From contig CBDICY010000050.1 of assembly GCA_965277445.1 (NCBI GenBank), forward strand, positions 186,001-250,000: 64,000 bases of DNA, given 5' to 3'. Position 1 is the first letter of the stretch. Every line of letters begins with the position of its first letter. Shown here piece after piece: positions 56,221 through 64,000 of the stretch. The position numbers and the translations under genes are program-made. The notes under the pieces were generated by a model. That model saw nothing but the letters and a program-made list of their open reading frames with translations, was not told the origin of the DNA and did no database searches. The DNA comes from JAFMDF01 sp965277445. Lineage in GTDB: Bacteria > Bacteroidota > Bacteroidia > Chitinophagales > Saprospiraceae.

Positions 56221-57600
56221 ATGGAACAAGCTATTTCTTACTGGCCACTAACCGTCCTTTTAATCGGCACCTTAGCCATCGTCCTATTTATCGTCGTTTT
56301 ACGACTACATGCTTTTATTGCCTTAATGTTAGCCGCTATTTTAGTCGGTATTTTAGGACAAACAGTACCAGAAGGTGTAAATGCTTGGGTCTTAGCAGTA
56401 GAAAACGCTATGAAAGAATTTGGGGTAACGGCAGGGAAAGTCTCCTTTGTCATTGCCATCGCCTCCGTTTTAGGAATAGCGCTAACAGAAAGTGGTGCAG
56501 CAGAACGCATTGTCAATCAATTAATCAATTTTTTTGGAGAAAGTAGGGCAAGTATAGCTTTGTTAGTATCAGGTTTTATTTTGTCCATTCCCGTTTTCTT
56601 TGATACAGTTTTCTTTCTATTAGTACCGTTGGCAATTGTTTTAGCGCAGAAGACAGGGAAGAATTTTGTGCTCTTTATTATGGCAATCGGTTGTGGTGCC
56701 GTCATTACTCATTCAGTAGTTCCTCCTACTCCAGGGCCATTATTGATGGCAGAAAGTTTGAATATTAACATGGGCTTATCTATTCTGGTAGGGATTATCT
56801 CTGGTATTATCCCTGCTTTTGTAGGATATAAATTCAGCTTACGTCAAAATGCTCGAATAACTGTTTTACCACCTGATTTTTCCGCCAATCAAGCTATTTC
56901 CATTCAACAACCCGTTTTACCTTCTTTTGGGATGTCCATGATTCCCATCCTATTACCACTTGTTTTAATTATTGCTGCTTCTGCTATCCAAATTTTTTAT
57001 CCAGATCGCAATGATTTAGTGGCACAAGGTCTTACCTTTTTGGGCAATAAAAATATCGCCATGTTTTTGGGTTTATTAGTAGCGCTTTATTTATGGGCAA
57101 AGCATAAAAATTTGGATTTAAAAGGTTTAGGCGCCCAAATGGAGCGACCATTAGAAATCGCAGGTTTGATTATTTTAATTACCGCAGCGGGTGGCGCTTT
57201 TGGTGCAATGATTAGAAATACAGGCATTGGAGAGATGATTCAAGCCATGTCTGCGAATGGATTCAGCATTAATTTAATTTTTGTGGCTTGGTTAATGGCA
57301 GCAGTTGTAAAATTTGCTCAGGGATCAAGTACGGTTGCCATCATCACGACTGCGGGTATTATGTCTGCCATTATTAGTACGGCTACCCTACCCTTCCATC
57401 CAATCTATTTATATATGGCTATTGGCTATGGCGCAATGGTTGGTTCTTGGATGAATGATAGCGGGTTCTGGATAGTCGGCAAATTAAGCGGGATGACCGA
57501 AAAACAAACCTTGCAAACTTGGACAACACTTTTGGCAGTTATTGGGATTGTTGGTGGGATACAGGCTTTATTGTTTTCTTATATTTTTCCGATGGTGTAA
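56221..57600 (+). CDS. GntP-family gluconate/organic acid permease
   Basis: 459 aa integral inner-membrane transporter with about 12-14 hydrophobic segments. Family motifs include VVPPTPGPLLMAESL, FAQGSSTVAIITTAGIMS and GYGAMVGSWMNDSGFWIVG. GntP members are proton symporters for gluconate or related sugar acids and hydroxy acids. No sugar-acid kinase or dehydratase adjoins it, so the substrate is open. Confidence 0.9.
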   Translation: MEQAISYWPLTVLLIGTLAIVLFIVVLRLHAFIALMLAAILVGILGQTVPEGVNAWVLAVENAMKEFGVTAGKVSFVIAIASVLGIALTESGAAERIVNQLINFFGESRASIALLVSGFILSIPVFFDTVFFLLVPLAIVLAQKTGKNFVLFIMAIGCGAVITHSVVPPTPGPLLMAESLNINMGLSILVGIISGIIPAFVGYKFSLRQNARITVLPPDFSANQAISIQQPVLPSFGMSMIPILLPLVLIIAASAIQIFYPDRNDLVAQGLTFLGNKNIAMFLGLLVALYLWAKHKNLDLKGLGAQMERPLEIAGLIILITAAGGAFGAMIRNTGIGEMIQAMSANGFSINLIFVAWLMAAVVKFAQGSSTVAIITTAGIMSAIISTATLPFHPIYLYMAIGYGAMVGSWMNDSGFWIVGKLSGMTEKQTLQTWTTLLAVIGIVGGIQALLFSYIFPMV

Positions 57601-57601
57601 C

Positions 57602-57677
57602 GGTTGTCGGTTCTCGGTTCTCGGTTGTCAGTTTGGAGCAATAACTGACAACTGACAACTGGTAACTGGTAACCGAC
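57602..57677. repeat. Heptad repeat hairpin
   Basis: Left arm GGTTGTC, GGTTCTC, GGTTCTC, GGTTGTC; right arm AACTGAC, AACTGAC, AACTGGT, AACTGGT, AACCGAC; short loop. It starts right after the GntP stop codon and may act as terminator. Confidence 0.65.
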
Positions 57678-57840
57678 AGCGCCCATTCTACTGTTAATAA
57701 TCTCCTAATTCACTACAGAATCCTCCTTCCTAGGCAACATACCAATTCCACAAACCATTATATTCGTATCAAAAAAGGAAAATAGGACATGTTTTTGCAA
57801 TACCTTAATTTTCCCGAATTGTTTAACAAAACCACTTAAT

Positions 57841-58650
57841 ATGAATAAGATAACCGGAATTATAGCAGGAGCAGCAGTTGTATTACTTGCCAGCGTATAT
57901 GGCACGTATGCCTATCATCAAAAGGAGATTGCTACTTTAAAGACCCAATTGATCAACCGAGATGGACAAGTGTCTCAATATGAAGCCCAAATTGGCAATC
58001 TACAGACGACGAATAGTAATCTATTAAATCGAATGGAAGATTTATCCATCATCGGAAAAACAGGCGCAGAAAGTATCAATAAGTCCTTAGATAATATTTC
58101 TAAGCAATATGATTTTATAGAAAACCTGTCTACAAAAGTACAGTCTAAAGATTCGTTGAATTTAGCTTTGGTGATGAATATCAAACGTTCTTTAGTGGAT
58201 ATAAATGATGAAGATGTGCAAGTAGAAGTAAAAGGTGGAGTCGTTTACGTCTCTATTTCGGATAAATTATTATACGAGTCTGGTAGTTCAAAAATTAATC
58301 CCGCAGCCGAAGAAGTGATTGGTAAAATTGCAACCGTTGTCAATGACCACGAGGAATTAAATATTTTAGTGGAAGGGCATACTGATGATGTGCCGATGCA
58401 AGGAAATAAATGTGTAGAAGATAATTGGGATTTAAGCGTCAAACGAGCGACTTCCGTGGTGCGACTTTTACAAACAGAGTATTTTGTCTCTCCTGAACGA
58501 TTGACCGCAGCGGGACGATCAGAGTTTTTACCAAAAGCAATGAATACCACGCCAGAAGGTAGAAGTGCCAATCGACGAACGGAGATTATTATTACGCCTA
58601 GATTAGATCAATTTTTCCAGTTATTGGAATCTCCTTTAATTGCGGATTAG
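57841..58650 (+). CDS. OmpA-family peptidoglycan-binding protein
   Basis: 269 aa. N-terminal membrane anchor or signal (ITGIIAGAAVVLLASVYG), a coiled-coil stretch (KEIATLKTQLINRDGQ), then an OmpA C-terminal domain (VEGHTDDVPMQGN, SVKRATSVVRLL, GRSEFLP, RRTEIIITPR) with the Asp and Arg that bind diaminopimelate. It should tether the envelope to peptidoglycan. A terminator follows at 58690. Confidence 0.9.
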   Translation: MNKITGIIAGAAVVLLASVYGTYAYHQKEIATLKTQLINRDGQVSQYEAQIGNLQTTNSNLLNRMEDLSIIGKTGAESINKSLDNISKQYDFIENLSTKVQSKDSLNLALVMNIKRSLVDINDEDVQVEVKGGVVYVSISDKLLYESGSSKINPAAEEVIGKIATVVNDHEELNILVEGHTDDVPMQGNKCVEDNWDLSVKRATSVVRLLQTEYFVSPERLTAAGRSEFLPKAMNTTPEGRSANRRTEIIITPRLDQFFQLLESPLIAD

Positions 58651-58689
58651 ATGAGTTGATAGTAGGCAATTATCAATAAGCAGTAGCAT

Positions 58690-58735
58690 AAAAAAAGTCC
58701 GCCAACTAGTAATTATTAGTTGGCGGACTTTTTTT
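58690..58735. terminator. Strong bidirectional rho-independent terminator
   Basis: A-run, then the stem AGTCCGCCAACTA / TAGTTGGCGGACT with a short AT loop, then a T-run of seven. It should end the OmpA transcript on the plus strand and the lipoprotein transcript on the minus strand. Confidence 0.88.
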
Positions 58736-58954
58736 AGGAAGAAAAAACTACTGCACTAAAGATAATAAGCTAAAAACGTATTCGTTTTTAAACCATACTA
58801 ATCTTCTCATAGTGGCTCGTTGGATTGCCAAAATCAAGTGCAGCAGTTGAACAAATTATTAAAAAACCCAAATTTGGATTGCAGATTATTTGTTACCGTT
58901 AAATAGCAGTATTACTATTCGAAAGCAACAAATTATGCTGGTTTACTTCTAACT

Positions 58955-60361
58955 TTAACCCGTACAACCTTGATGGCATCCAGTATCCGTCGGGCAACTG
59001 TCTTTATTAATAATCGTCTCTAATTTTTCTATTGCCTCATAAGTAAAAGAAAAACCATCTATTACTCCACTAACACATTCAAAAATAGGTCTGGAGATGA
59101 CGGTAGCCTGTGTACATTTATCTAAGTTTACTTTTAGATTGGCTTGTAAAGAGGATTTCCCAGAATCTCCCAATAATGTTCTCAGTTTAATGATTGCCTG
59201 CGTTTGAATAGCATTTGAAGTTCCTGCGGGAAAATTAATATTTAAGATTTCTGTTCCATCATAATCAATATCATAAACACCTTGATTAGGTTGACTACAA
59301 TCACAATTGGAAAATATCTCTTCTTTGACAATTGCCCCCACTTTTAATTCCCTATCTCCTATTCGAGTAGTCCGTTCAGGGTTATTGATTATTCTTTCTA
59401 TAATTGGACGAATAGCCTCTTTATCTTTTTCCCGCAGCGCTTCTAATAGTTCCAGGCATAATTTAAGAAAATCAGGATCATTCCCTATAAAGATATTACC
59501 CGATCTTTTAAAATTGAGCCGAATCTTAGTATTGGAAAAAACGAAAGCTGATCCAATTGCGTCTATTGTCAGCTGATCCAAATCTAAGACAGGAAGTTTT
59601 TTACCTCGGGGGTAATCATCGGGGTTCGCATTAATAAAAAGAATCTCTACCGCCTTGAGAAAATTTAATTCATTTTCAGGATTGTCCCCATCTTCAATGA
59701 CAAAACTGGCCACTCTAAAAAGGTTATGGTTGACTAGAATACCCGGTCCGTAAGCAAAACTATTGTCAGGCGAAATACATAGGTTAGCATACTCTTCCAG
59801 CGATTTTCTTCTAACATCTACTTCATAAAGATTCGCACTATAAATAGTATCTAACACCCCGAATTCATTCACTATTTCACTAGCTACCGTATCCATAATT
59901 TTATACCAAGCCCCTTCATCTTTTCCGACTCTTACACATTCCTGCTTCGCCGAAAGACCAATTTTCCAATCAATGTTAGTAATATCAGGACAGTCGTTCA
60001 AACCCAGTACCGCATCATAAAAAATAGGAACCGTTTGGCTAAGATAGCCACTTTTAGAAATGGTTATAAAAGCAGGGTCATCAATTACAGAGATGGCTAA
60101 TTCGACTCTAAAATTTCCATCCTGATCTGTTTTTGCCGAAAATAAAGTTGAATGGATAGCCGCTCCTTTTATTGGTTGAAGGTTCTTAGTATCCATGACT
60201 CTACCTGAAATAACTAAATCACAGCTACCTACTCTGGAGCTACTAGTTAAATCTGGAATTAATTCAATATCTTCTATCTTATCTCCTTTACAACCTAGTA
60301 AGAGTACTAGGCATATTAAGATTCCCCAAAAAGAGGAATTCCGATTTAGTGAATGGTGCAT
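58955..60361 (-). CDS. Lipoprotein with carboxypeptidase-regulatory-like domain
   Basis: 468 aa. Lipoprotein signal with lipobox LLLGC (Cys near residue 24). Residues about 45-120 form a carboxypeptidase-regulatory-like / CarboxypepD_reg fold (CDLVISGRVMDTKNLQPIKG, TDQDGNFRVEL, ITISKSGYLSQTV). The remaining 340 residues are not recognisable and end in a Cys-rich tail (CPTDTGCHQGC). Envelope-located; last gene of the exopolysaccharide-edge run. Confidence 0.78.
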   Translation of the reverse strand: MHHSLNRNSSFWGILICLVLLLGCKGDKIEDIELIPDLTSSSRVGSCDLVISGRVMDTKNLQPIKGAAIHSTLFSAKTDQDGNFRVELAISVIDDPAFITISKSGYLSQTVPIFYDAVLGLNDCPDITNIDWKIGLSAKQECVRVGKDEGAWYKIMDTVASEIVNEFGVLDTIYSANLYEVDVRRKSLEEYANLCISPDNSFAYGPGILVNHNLFRVASFVIEDGDNPENELNFLKAVEILFINANPDDYPRGKKLPVLDLDQLTIDAIGSAFVFSNTKIRLNFKRSGNIFIGNDPDFLKLCLELLEALREKDKEAIRPIIERIINNPERTTRIGDRELKVGAIVKEEIFSNCDCSQPNQGVYDIDYDGTEILNINFPAGTSNAIQTQAIIKLRTLLGDSGKSSLQANLKVNLDKCTQATVISRPIFECVSGVIDGFSFTYEAIEKLETIINKDSCPTDTGCHQGCTG

Positions 60362-60502
60362 AATTTTTTGTTTTTAATTAAAAATGGGAAGTTTCTTTTT
60401 CCACATGATCTAGCAAAAGGGTTGCTTGCTATGAGTGGTTAAAAGGAGTTATTAAATTTGATTAATGATATTTAGAAATCTGATTTCTGGTTATTTCAAT
60501 AC

Positions 60503-61762
60503 CTAATTCCACTTTTCCCGTGCCAATAAATTCTGAATAAGGGCTGGGGTAAAATATTGATTATCAAGTATAAAATCATTGCCAGAATCATACTGGCTAA
60601 CGTAATGTTGAGTCGTGTAGTACCTATATTTAAGATGTGAAGCTGGTCTAACAGAAATGGTCTTTGGTTTCCAATATTTCTTTGGAAAAATGGGCATGGC
60701 TAAGTCCACTCCATAATTATAGCCGCTCTTTGTTTTGAATCCAAATAAGCCAAAAGAGAGTTCTTTAAAGTTTTGGGTGATCCGTACCTGCGTGATATTC
60801 CTATGATACAATGCTTTTCCATAATCTACCCCTATTTTGAGATTCCATTTAGCGATAAAATAGTCCATCCCTATTTTATAATCTACATAATCCAAATCTC
60901 CATATTGCCATACTTTCTCAGGCTCATCTACCCCCAATCGTTTGGGGTAAGAAGCATACCCTGTGTATCCTAGATGTCCTCGAAGTGCTACATTTCCGTT
61001 GAAAAAGTATTTCTTTACATCCAAAGCAGTTCCATAGCGATAATTGGTAAAATAGCCTACAGAAACCCCTGCAAATAGATTGGTAGGCAGTCGGACCTCT
61101 TGGTGAAAGGCTAATATACCTGGTCGCACAAATGTCTCTTCCGGAATAGGCAACTCGTTGCTAATTGGCAAAATCGCCTGAAATTTAAATTTTGCACCCT
61201 TCCATAAATAAATATTAGCAGATGGCAACAAATTAAATTGGTGTAAAATGGCATCAGGATGCCCCCCCAAAGACAAATTTAGGTCAGGTTCAATCACAAA
61301 TTCTAATTTGTACTTTCCTGTATTATTATTATATACCGCCCAATCTTCTCGACTTATCCTTTCCACACTTTGGGTAATTCTCAGCCGACTGATAAAAGTT
61401 TCCAAAGGCATATCCCCCGCTTGAAATCCCAAATAATCTGCTAAAACTACCGTGGTTGAAAAAACAGGGATTTGTTGTCTTTGGGTAATAAGCACCAATT
61501 CAGTCGTCTCTTCTTTAATCAAAGGCGTAACCAATTGAATGATTTTTTTAATGGCTGCTACTTCATATCTATAAACCCGATTTTCGTACGCCAAGAAAAA
61601 GGTACTTCCTACTTGTTTGATAGAAATACTTTGGAACCCTTCCGCTATCATTTGATTGGCAACACTTGTTTGCAAAGCATTATGTGCTGTATTGGATTGC
61701 GTCTTTCCCTGATTACCACACAATAGCAGAAAGGAAAGCATCAAAAAATATAGGTTTCTCAT
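60503..61762 (-). CDS. YjbH/GfcD-like outer-membrane protein, C-terminal half
   Basis: 419 aa with signal peptide (about 1-22). It contains a small N-terminal alpha/beta region, then the barrel-like segments NLSLGGHPDAILHQFNLLPS, LRGHLGYTG and IGVDYGKALYHR, resembling the C-terminal part of YjbH/GfcD exopolysaccharide proteins. The gene lies 17 bp after the one encoding the N-terminal half. YjbH-type proteins are thought to help export or secrete polysaccharide at the outer membrane. The match is by pattern, so moderate certainty. Confidence 0.65.
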   Translation of the reverse strand: MRNLYFLMLSFLLLCGNQGKTQSNTAHNALQTSVANQMIAEGFQSISIKQVGSTFFLAYENRVYRYEVAAIKKIIQLVTPLIKEETTELVLITQRQQIPVFSTTVVLADYLGFQAGDMPLETFISRLRITQSVERISREDWAVYNNNTGKYKLEFVIEPDLNLSLGGHPDAILHQFNLLPSANIYLWKGAKFKFQAILPISNELPIPEETFVRPGILAFHQEVRLPTNLFAGVSVGYFTNYRYGTALDVKKYFFNGNVALRGHLGYTGYASYPKRLGVDEPEKVWQYGDLDYVDYKIGMDYFIAKWNLKIGVDYGKALYHRNITQVRITQNFKELSFGLFGFKTKSGYNYGVDLAMPIFPKKYWKPKTISVRPASHLKYRYYTTQHYVSQYDSGNDFILDNQYFTPALIQNLLAREKWN

Positions 61763-61779
61763 AAGTATAGTTTAGGTTA

Positions 61780-62514
61780 TTATCTAATGAAAAAACGAAG
61801 GTTGATACTTCCAGAAAAGTAGCGCCCATCAACCAAGGCTCCTTTCAAAAACAACATTTTTTTGAATTGATAGCCTAAGCCAAGATTAAATTGGTCGGTA
61901 TCGTATTCTGCCAAAAAATTGACGGCTTTCCAATACAGCTGTATGCCACCGAATGCGCCTTGTAGATAATCGCCTAATGCTTCTTCGGGAGAATGCCCAT
62001 ATCCTAAGCTAGTTACCATATCCAATTGCTTGACCTTCGTTTTTTTAGTAAAAACAACATAATTGGTTTTAAAATAAGCATTAGAAGAAAAAATATCCTG
62101 TATACCGATCAAAATGGCAGGTCTATGCTTTCCTTCTTTGACCAATTGTGTTCGTATCGAAATAGAACGATCTCCTAATCCCAAATTATCATCTACTGGT
62201 GTTGTATACGGTTTGGTGAGTTTCAAACCCAGTTCCATAAAAGGTAAAAAAGCAACGCTGGTTAAAAAAGAGCGCTCTGCATATTCATTAGCTCCCCTAG
62301 CAAATGCTGCATTTTTATGGTAATGCGTGAAACCAAAATCTAACATGCCCCATTCGGGCAAATAAGCCGATGGTGTATAAATTAATCCTGTCATTCCTAA
62401 TTGAGAAGGAGTGGCATAATTTCTAAAATCCTGCTGCGCCTTAATAGGAGTCAAAACAATACAGGAAACAGCTATTATTAGGCCTAATTTAATTAAAGAA
62501 TTTAATCTTTTCAT
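61780..62514 (-). CDS. YjbH/GfcD-like outer-membrane protein, N-terminal half
   Basis: 244 aa with signal peptide (about 1-26). GMTGLIYTPSAYLPEWGML and FLPFMELGLKLT, DRSISIRTQLVKEGKHRP and AILIGIQDIFSS follow the N-terminal half of YjbH proteins (GLIDMPSA, DRSFDLK, PAVAVGLQD). It ends in a strand suited for membrane insertion (GSINLRFFIR). In Enterobacteria both halves form one protein; here they are two genes. Confidence 0.72.
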   Translation of the reverse strand: MKRLNSLIKLGLIIAVSCIVLTPIKAQQDFRNYATPSQLGMTGLIYTPSAYLPEWGMLDFGFTHYHKNAAFARGANEYAERSFLTSVAFLPFMELGLKLTKPYTTPVDDNLGLGDRSISIRTQLVKEGKHRPAILIGIQDIFSSNAYFKTNYVVFTKKTKVKQLDMVTSLGYGHSPEEALGDYLQGAFGGIQLYWKAVNFLAEYDTDQFNLGLGYQFKKMLFLKGALVDGRYFSGSINLRFFIR

Positions 62515-62606
62515 TGTTGCAATAGTTTTTTCTGATAAACGGAGTATTTGTTGATGTTGCCCACAAATAGCAATGGCAATGGCAATATCAATGACGATGG
62601 CAATGA

Positions 62607-63269
62607 TTACCTACCGATAATTAACTTATGCTGACCGATACCACCAGATTCGCTGCGGATTAGCAAAAAATAGATGCCAGCTTCTAAGTCATTTCTTTCA
62701 AAATAAAAAGTTCCTGCTCTAGTTTTTGGATAGCTCCGTCTGATCCTTCCTGTAATATCTATTAAGGAAATCTCGTGAAATGCTGATGTTATACCAGCTT
62801 GCCAACTTATAGTACTCCCAACGGTCATGGGGTTTGGAAAAACCTTTAATTGAATCAGGTTCAACAAATTCGTTGTGGAAGTGGTAATGGCATCGCAGGG
62901 AACACAAGCATTGTAACAGGTTTTATGCGTGGCATTAAGCTGATTAGGAACTATAAATAGTCTATTCCCACTTCCATCATTTGTTAAACATCCTGCATCC
63001 TCAATAGCTTCTTCTCGATTTGTACCATTCTTAAACTTATAGAACAGCGTATCTCCTTGAGAAAAATTAAGCGGGTAAGTCCACGTCCCATCTCCATTAT
63101 CATCTAGTGGTTCTGGCTCTCCGTTAAAAAAATTGCCTACGATGAAGACCCCTTCTGGGCTTACCGTCTCTTTAGACATATCTACTATCAGATTGACTTT
63201 AGTGGTATTTTGTGCTGGCAGGCTATTCAAATAAAATAGTACAAAGGCAAAAAATAATATGGGCTTCAT
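62607..63269 (-). CDS. Secreted protein with starch-binding-like domain and T9SS sorting domain
   Basis: 220 aa. Signal peptide about 1-19. Residues 22-115 form a beta-sandwich domain like those that bind carbohydrate (VFIVGNFFNGEPEPLDDNG, DGTWTYPL, TLFYKFKNG). A Cys-containing linker leads to a C-terminal type IX sorting domain (KVFPNPMTVGSTISW ... GIYFLLIRSE). Probably a surface or matrix component made with the neighbouring polysaccharide genes. A six-base CAATGG repeat tract (about 62560-62600) follows the stop codon. Confidence 0.8.
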   Translation of the reverse strand: MKPILFFAFVLFYLNSLPAQNTTKVNLIVDMSKETVSPEGVFIVGNFFNGEPEPLDDNGDGTWTYPLNFSQGDTLFYKFKNGTNREEAIEDAGCLTNDGSGNRLFIVPNQLNATHKTCYNACVPCDAITTSTTNLLNLIQLKVFPNPMTVGSTISWQAGITSAFHEISLIDITGRIRRSYPKTRAGTFYFERNDLEAGIYFLLIRSESGGIGQHKLIIGR

Positions 63270-63302
63270 AACATATTGAATTAATTCTAAAATTGTAAAA
63301 GT

Positions 63303-64000
63303 TTATGCGGTTTTAACTTTGTAAGAAAATCCCCGTTTAGGTACGAGCGATTTCTTTTCAAATAAGGCACTTTCAGGCAATCCTTTCAATGTTTTAAAAA
63401 GTAGTTGGCTCTTTGGAAAGATGACGACCCAGAAAGTAAGAAAAATAACTTTCAAATCAGTTGCAATCGTACCATGCTCTAAGTACCAAATACCCAATTG
63501 TCCTTTATACGGAGCAATCTTTTCGTTATAAAATTGCCGAGTAGGTAATTCCGATTTTGCCATTAATTCTTCTTCGTCTCTAAATACGACCGAAGCGACC
63601 CCTGTTATACCTGGCTTTTTATTGTTAATTCGTTGCTGAATTTCTATCGGGTATACCAAAAAATTGCATTTCATAACAGGTCGAGGACCGACAATGCTCA
63701 TTTCTCCTTTCAATACATTAATCAACTGAGGCAATTCGTTGATTTTGGTACGGCATAAAAACCGACCAACCTTAGTCAATCTGGGATCATTCTTAACCGT
63801 CAAGCTACTATTTGGCACATTTGGATTATTTTTTAGCATGGTACAAAACTTCCACATCGTAAAAGGTTCGTTTTTATACCCTATTCTTGTTTGCTTAAAA
63901 AATACTTGCCCGTCTCCTGTAAAGCGAAGAACCAACATAACGATTAAGGAAAATGGGAAAAAAGCAATTAAGGCGATAATTGCTATACTTAAGTCTATAA
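63303..64000 (-). CDS. Bacterial sugar transferase, initiating glycosyltransferase (5' end outside window)
   Basis: About 232 residues are visible and the frame continues past the right edge. The visible part starts inside the membrane segment (DLSIAIIALIAFFPFSLIVM) and then shows GDGQVFFKQTRIG, MWKFCTM, LCRTKINELPQLINVLKGEMSIVGPRP, the DELPQ-type catalytic core with NELPQ here. These enzymes move a sugar phosphate onto undecaprenyl phosphate, the first step in exopolysaccharide or O-unit synthesis. An ATG at 63936-63938 lies inside the membrane segment and is not the true start. Confidence 0.92.
   Translation of the reverse strand, partial: IDLSIAIIALIAFFPFSLIVMLVLRFTGDGQVFFKQTRIGYKNEPFTMWKFCTMLKNNPNVPNSSLTVKNDPRLTKVGRFLCRTKINELPQLINVLKGEMSIVGPRPVMKCNFLVYPIEIQQRINNKKPGITGVASVVFRDEEELMAKSELPTRQFYNEKIAPYKGQLGIWYLEHGTIATDLKVIFLTFWVVIFPKSQLLFKTLKGLPESALFEKKSLVPKRGFSYKVKTA

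Noticed and set aside
28432..57677. CRISPR-like arrays among the short repeats
   Set aside because: Units are 7 bp and contiguous, with no spacers of constant length and no cas genes in the window.

Overview
The window is AT-rich chromosomal DNA from a Bacteroidota bacterium, most likely of the Saprospiria/Lewinella type. The evidence is type IX secretion C-terminal sorting domains (7.6 and 62.6 kb), an ECF sigma / FecR / STN-TonB-receptor set, a DUF5916 outer-membrane protein, a Reg_prop/Y_Y_Y sensor kinase, 3-coathanger repeats and many lipoproteins. The lineage is inferred from gene families, not from rRNA, and no rRNA or tRNA gene was seen. Both window edges cut genes: a PIF1/RecD2-like helicase at the left (1-2391, minus) and a bacterial sugar transferase at the right (63303-64000, minus).

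Region by region. 0-11.3 kb holds the helicase, a LytTR response regulator, a GNAT-like protein, an AraC regulator, a truncated threonine-aldolase-like pseudogene, a small membrane protein, a secreted hydrolase, a lipoprotein and a TetM-type ribosome-protection GTPase. 11.3-14.8 kb is a decayed segment: a GH3 glycosidase reduced to its two ends, a gene split by an ISKra4-like insertion sequence (12385-13815), and a frameshifted TOPRIM-type gene with a scrap of an upstream partner. 14.9-18.6 kb has a PQQ dehydrogenase with a fused cytochrome c domain and an M20 amidohydrolase. 18.9-26.9 kb has two related TonB-dependent receptors, the second with an STN domain, FecR and an ECF sigma factor, together a cell-surface signalling unit.

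28.5-42.8 kb is the metabolic heart of the window. A minus-strand run (LysR regulator, cyclophilin-like/SDR fusion, ornithine-cyclodeaminase-family reductase, trans-3-hydroxyproline-dehydratase-type proline racemase homologue, pipecolate/sarcosine-oxidase-like flavoenzyme) lies back to back with a plus-strand run (lysine/saccharopine dehydrogenase, 2-oxoacid dehydrogenase E2, glutaryl-CoA dehydrogenase, fused E1 alpha/beta, ALDH7-type aminoadipate-semialdehyde dehydrogenase). Together they outline catabolism of lysine and cyclic imino acids through piperideine-6-carboxylate, 2-aminoadipate, 2-oxoadipate and glutaryl-CoA. An aminoadipate aminotransferase and an E3 subunit are not in the window.

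42.9-50.3 kb has a secreted esterase, a second insertion sequence of a family I do not recognise (43908-45681), a NUDIX hydrolase, a DUF5916 protein and a 1.36-kb noncoding stretch with large nested palindromes. 50.4-55.7 kb has an overlapping LuxR-type regulator / sensor kinase pair convergent with an ECF sigma factor and a membrane protein carrying three 3-coathanger repeats. 56.2-58.7 kb has a GntP transporter and an OmpA protein. 58.9-64 kb is the edge of an exopolysaccharide locus: sugar transferase, a T9SS cargo protein, a YjbH/GfcD-like outer-membrane protein apparently split into two genes, and a lipoprotein.

The most unusual signal is between the genes. Many intergenic spaces hold short degenerate tandem repeats with an exact 7-bp period but a different unit at each locus, often folded into inverted arms. 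Alongside them are two dispersed repeat families (one built on GTCAGAA/TTCTGAC, one on C-rich/G-rich hairpins) and several multi-hairpin elements. No CRISPR array was found.
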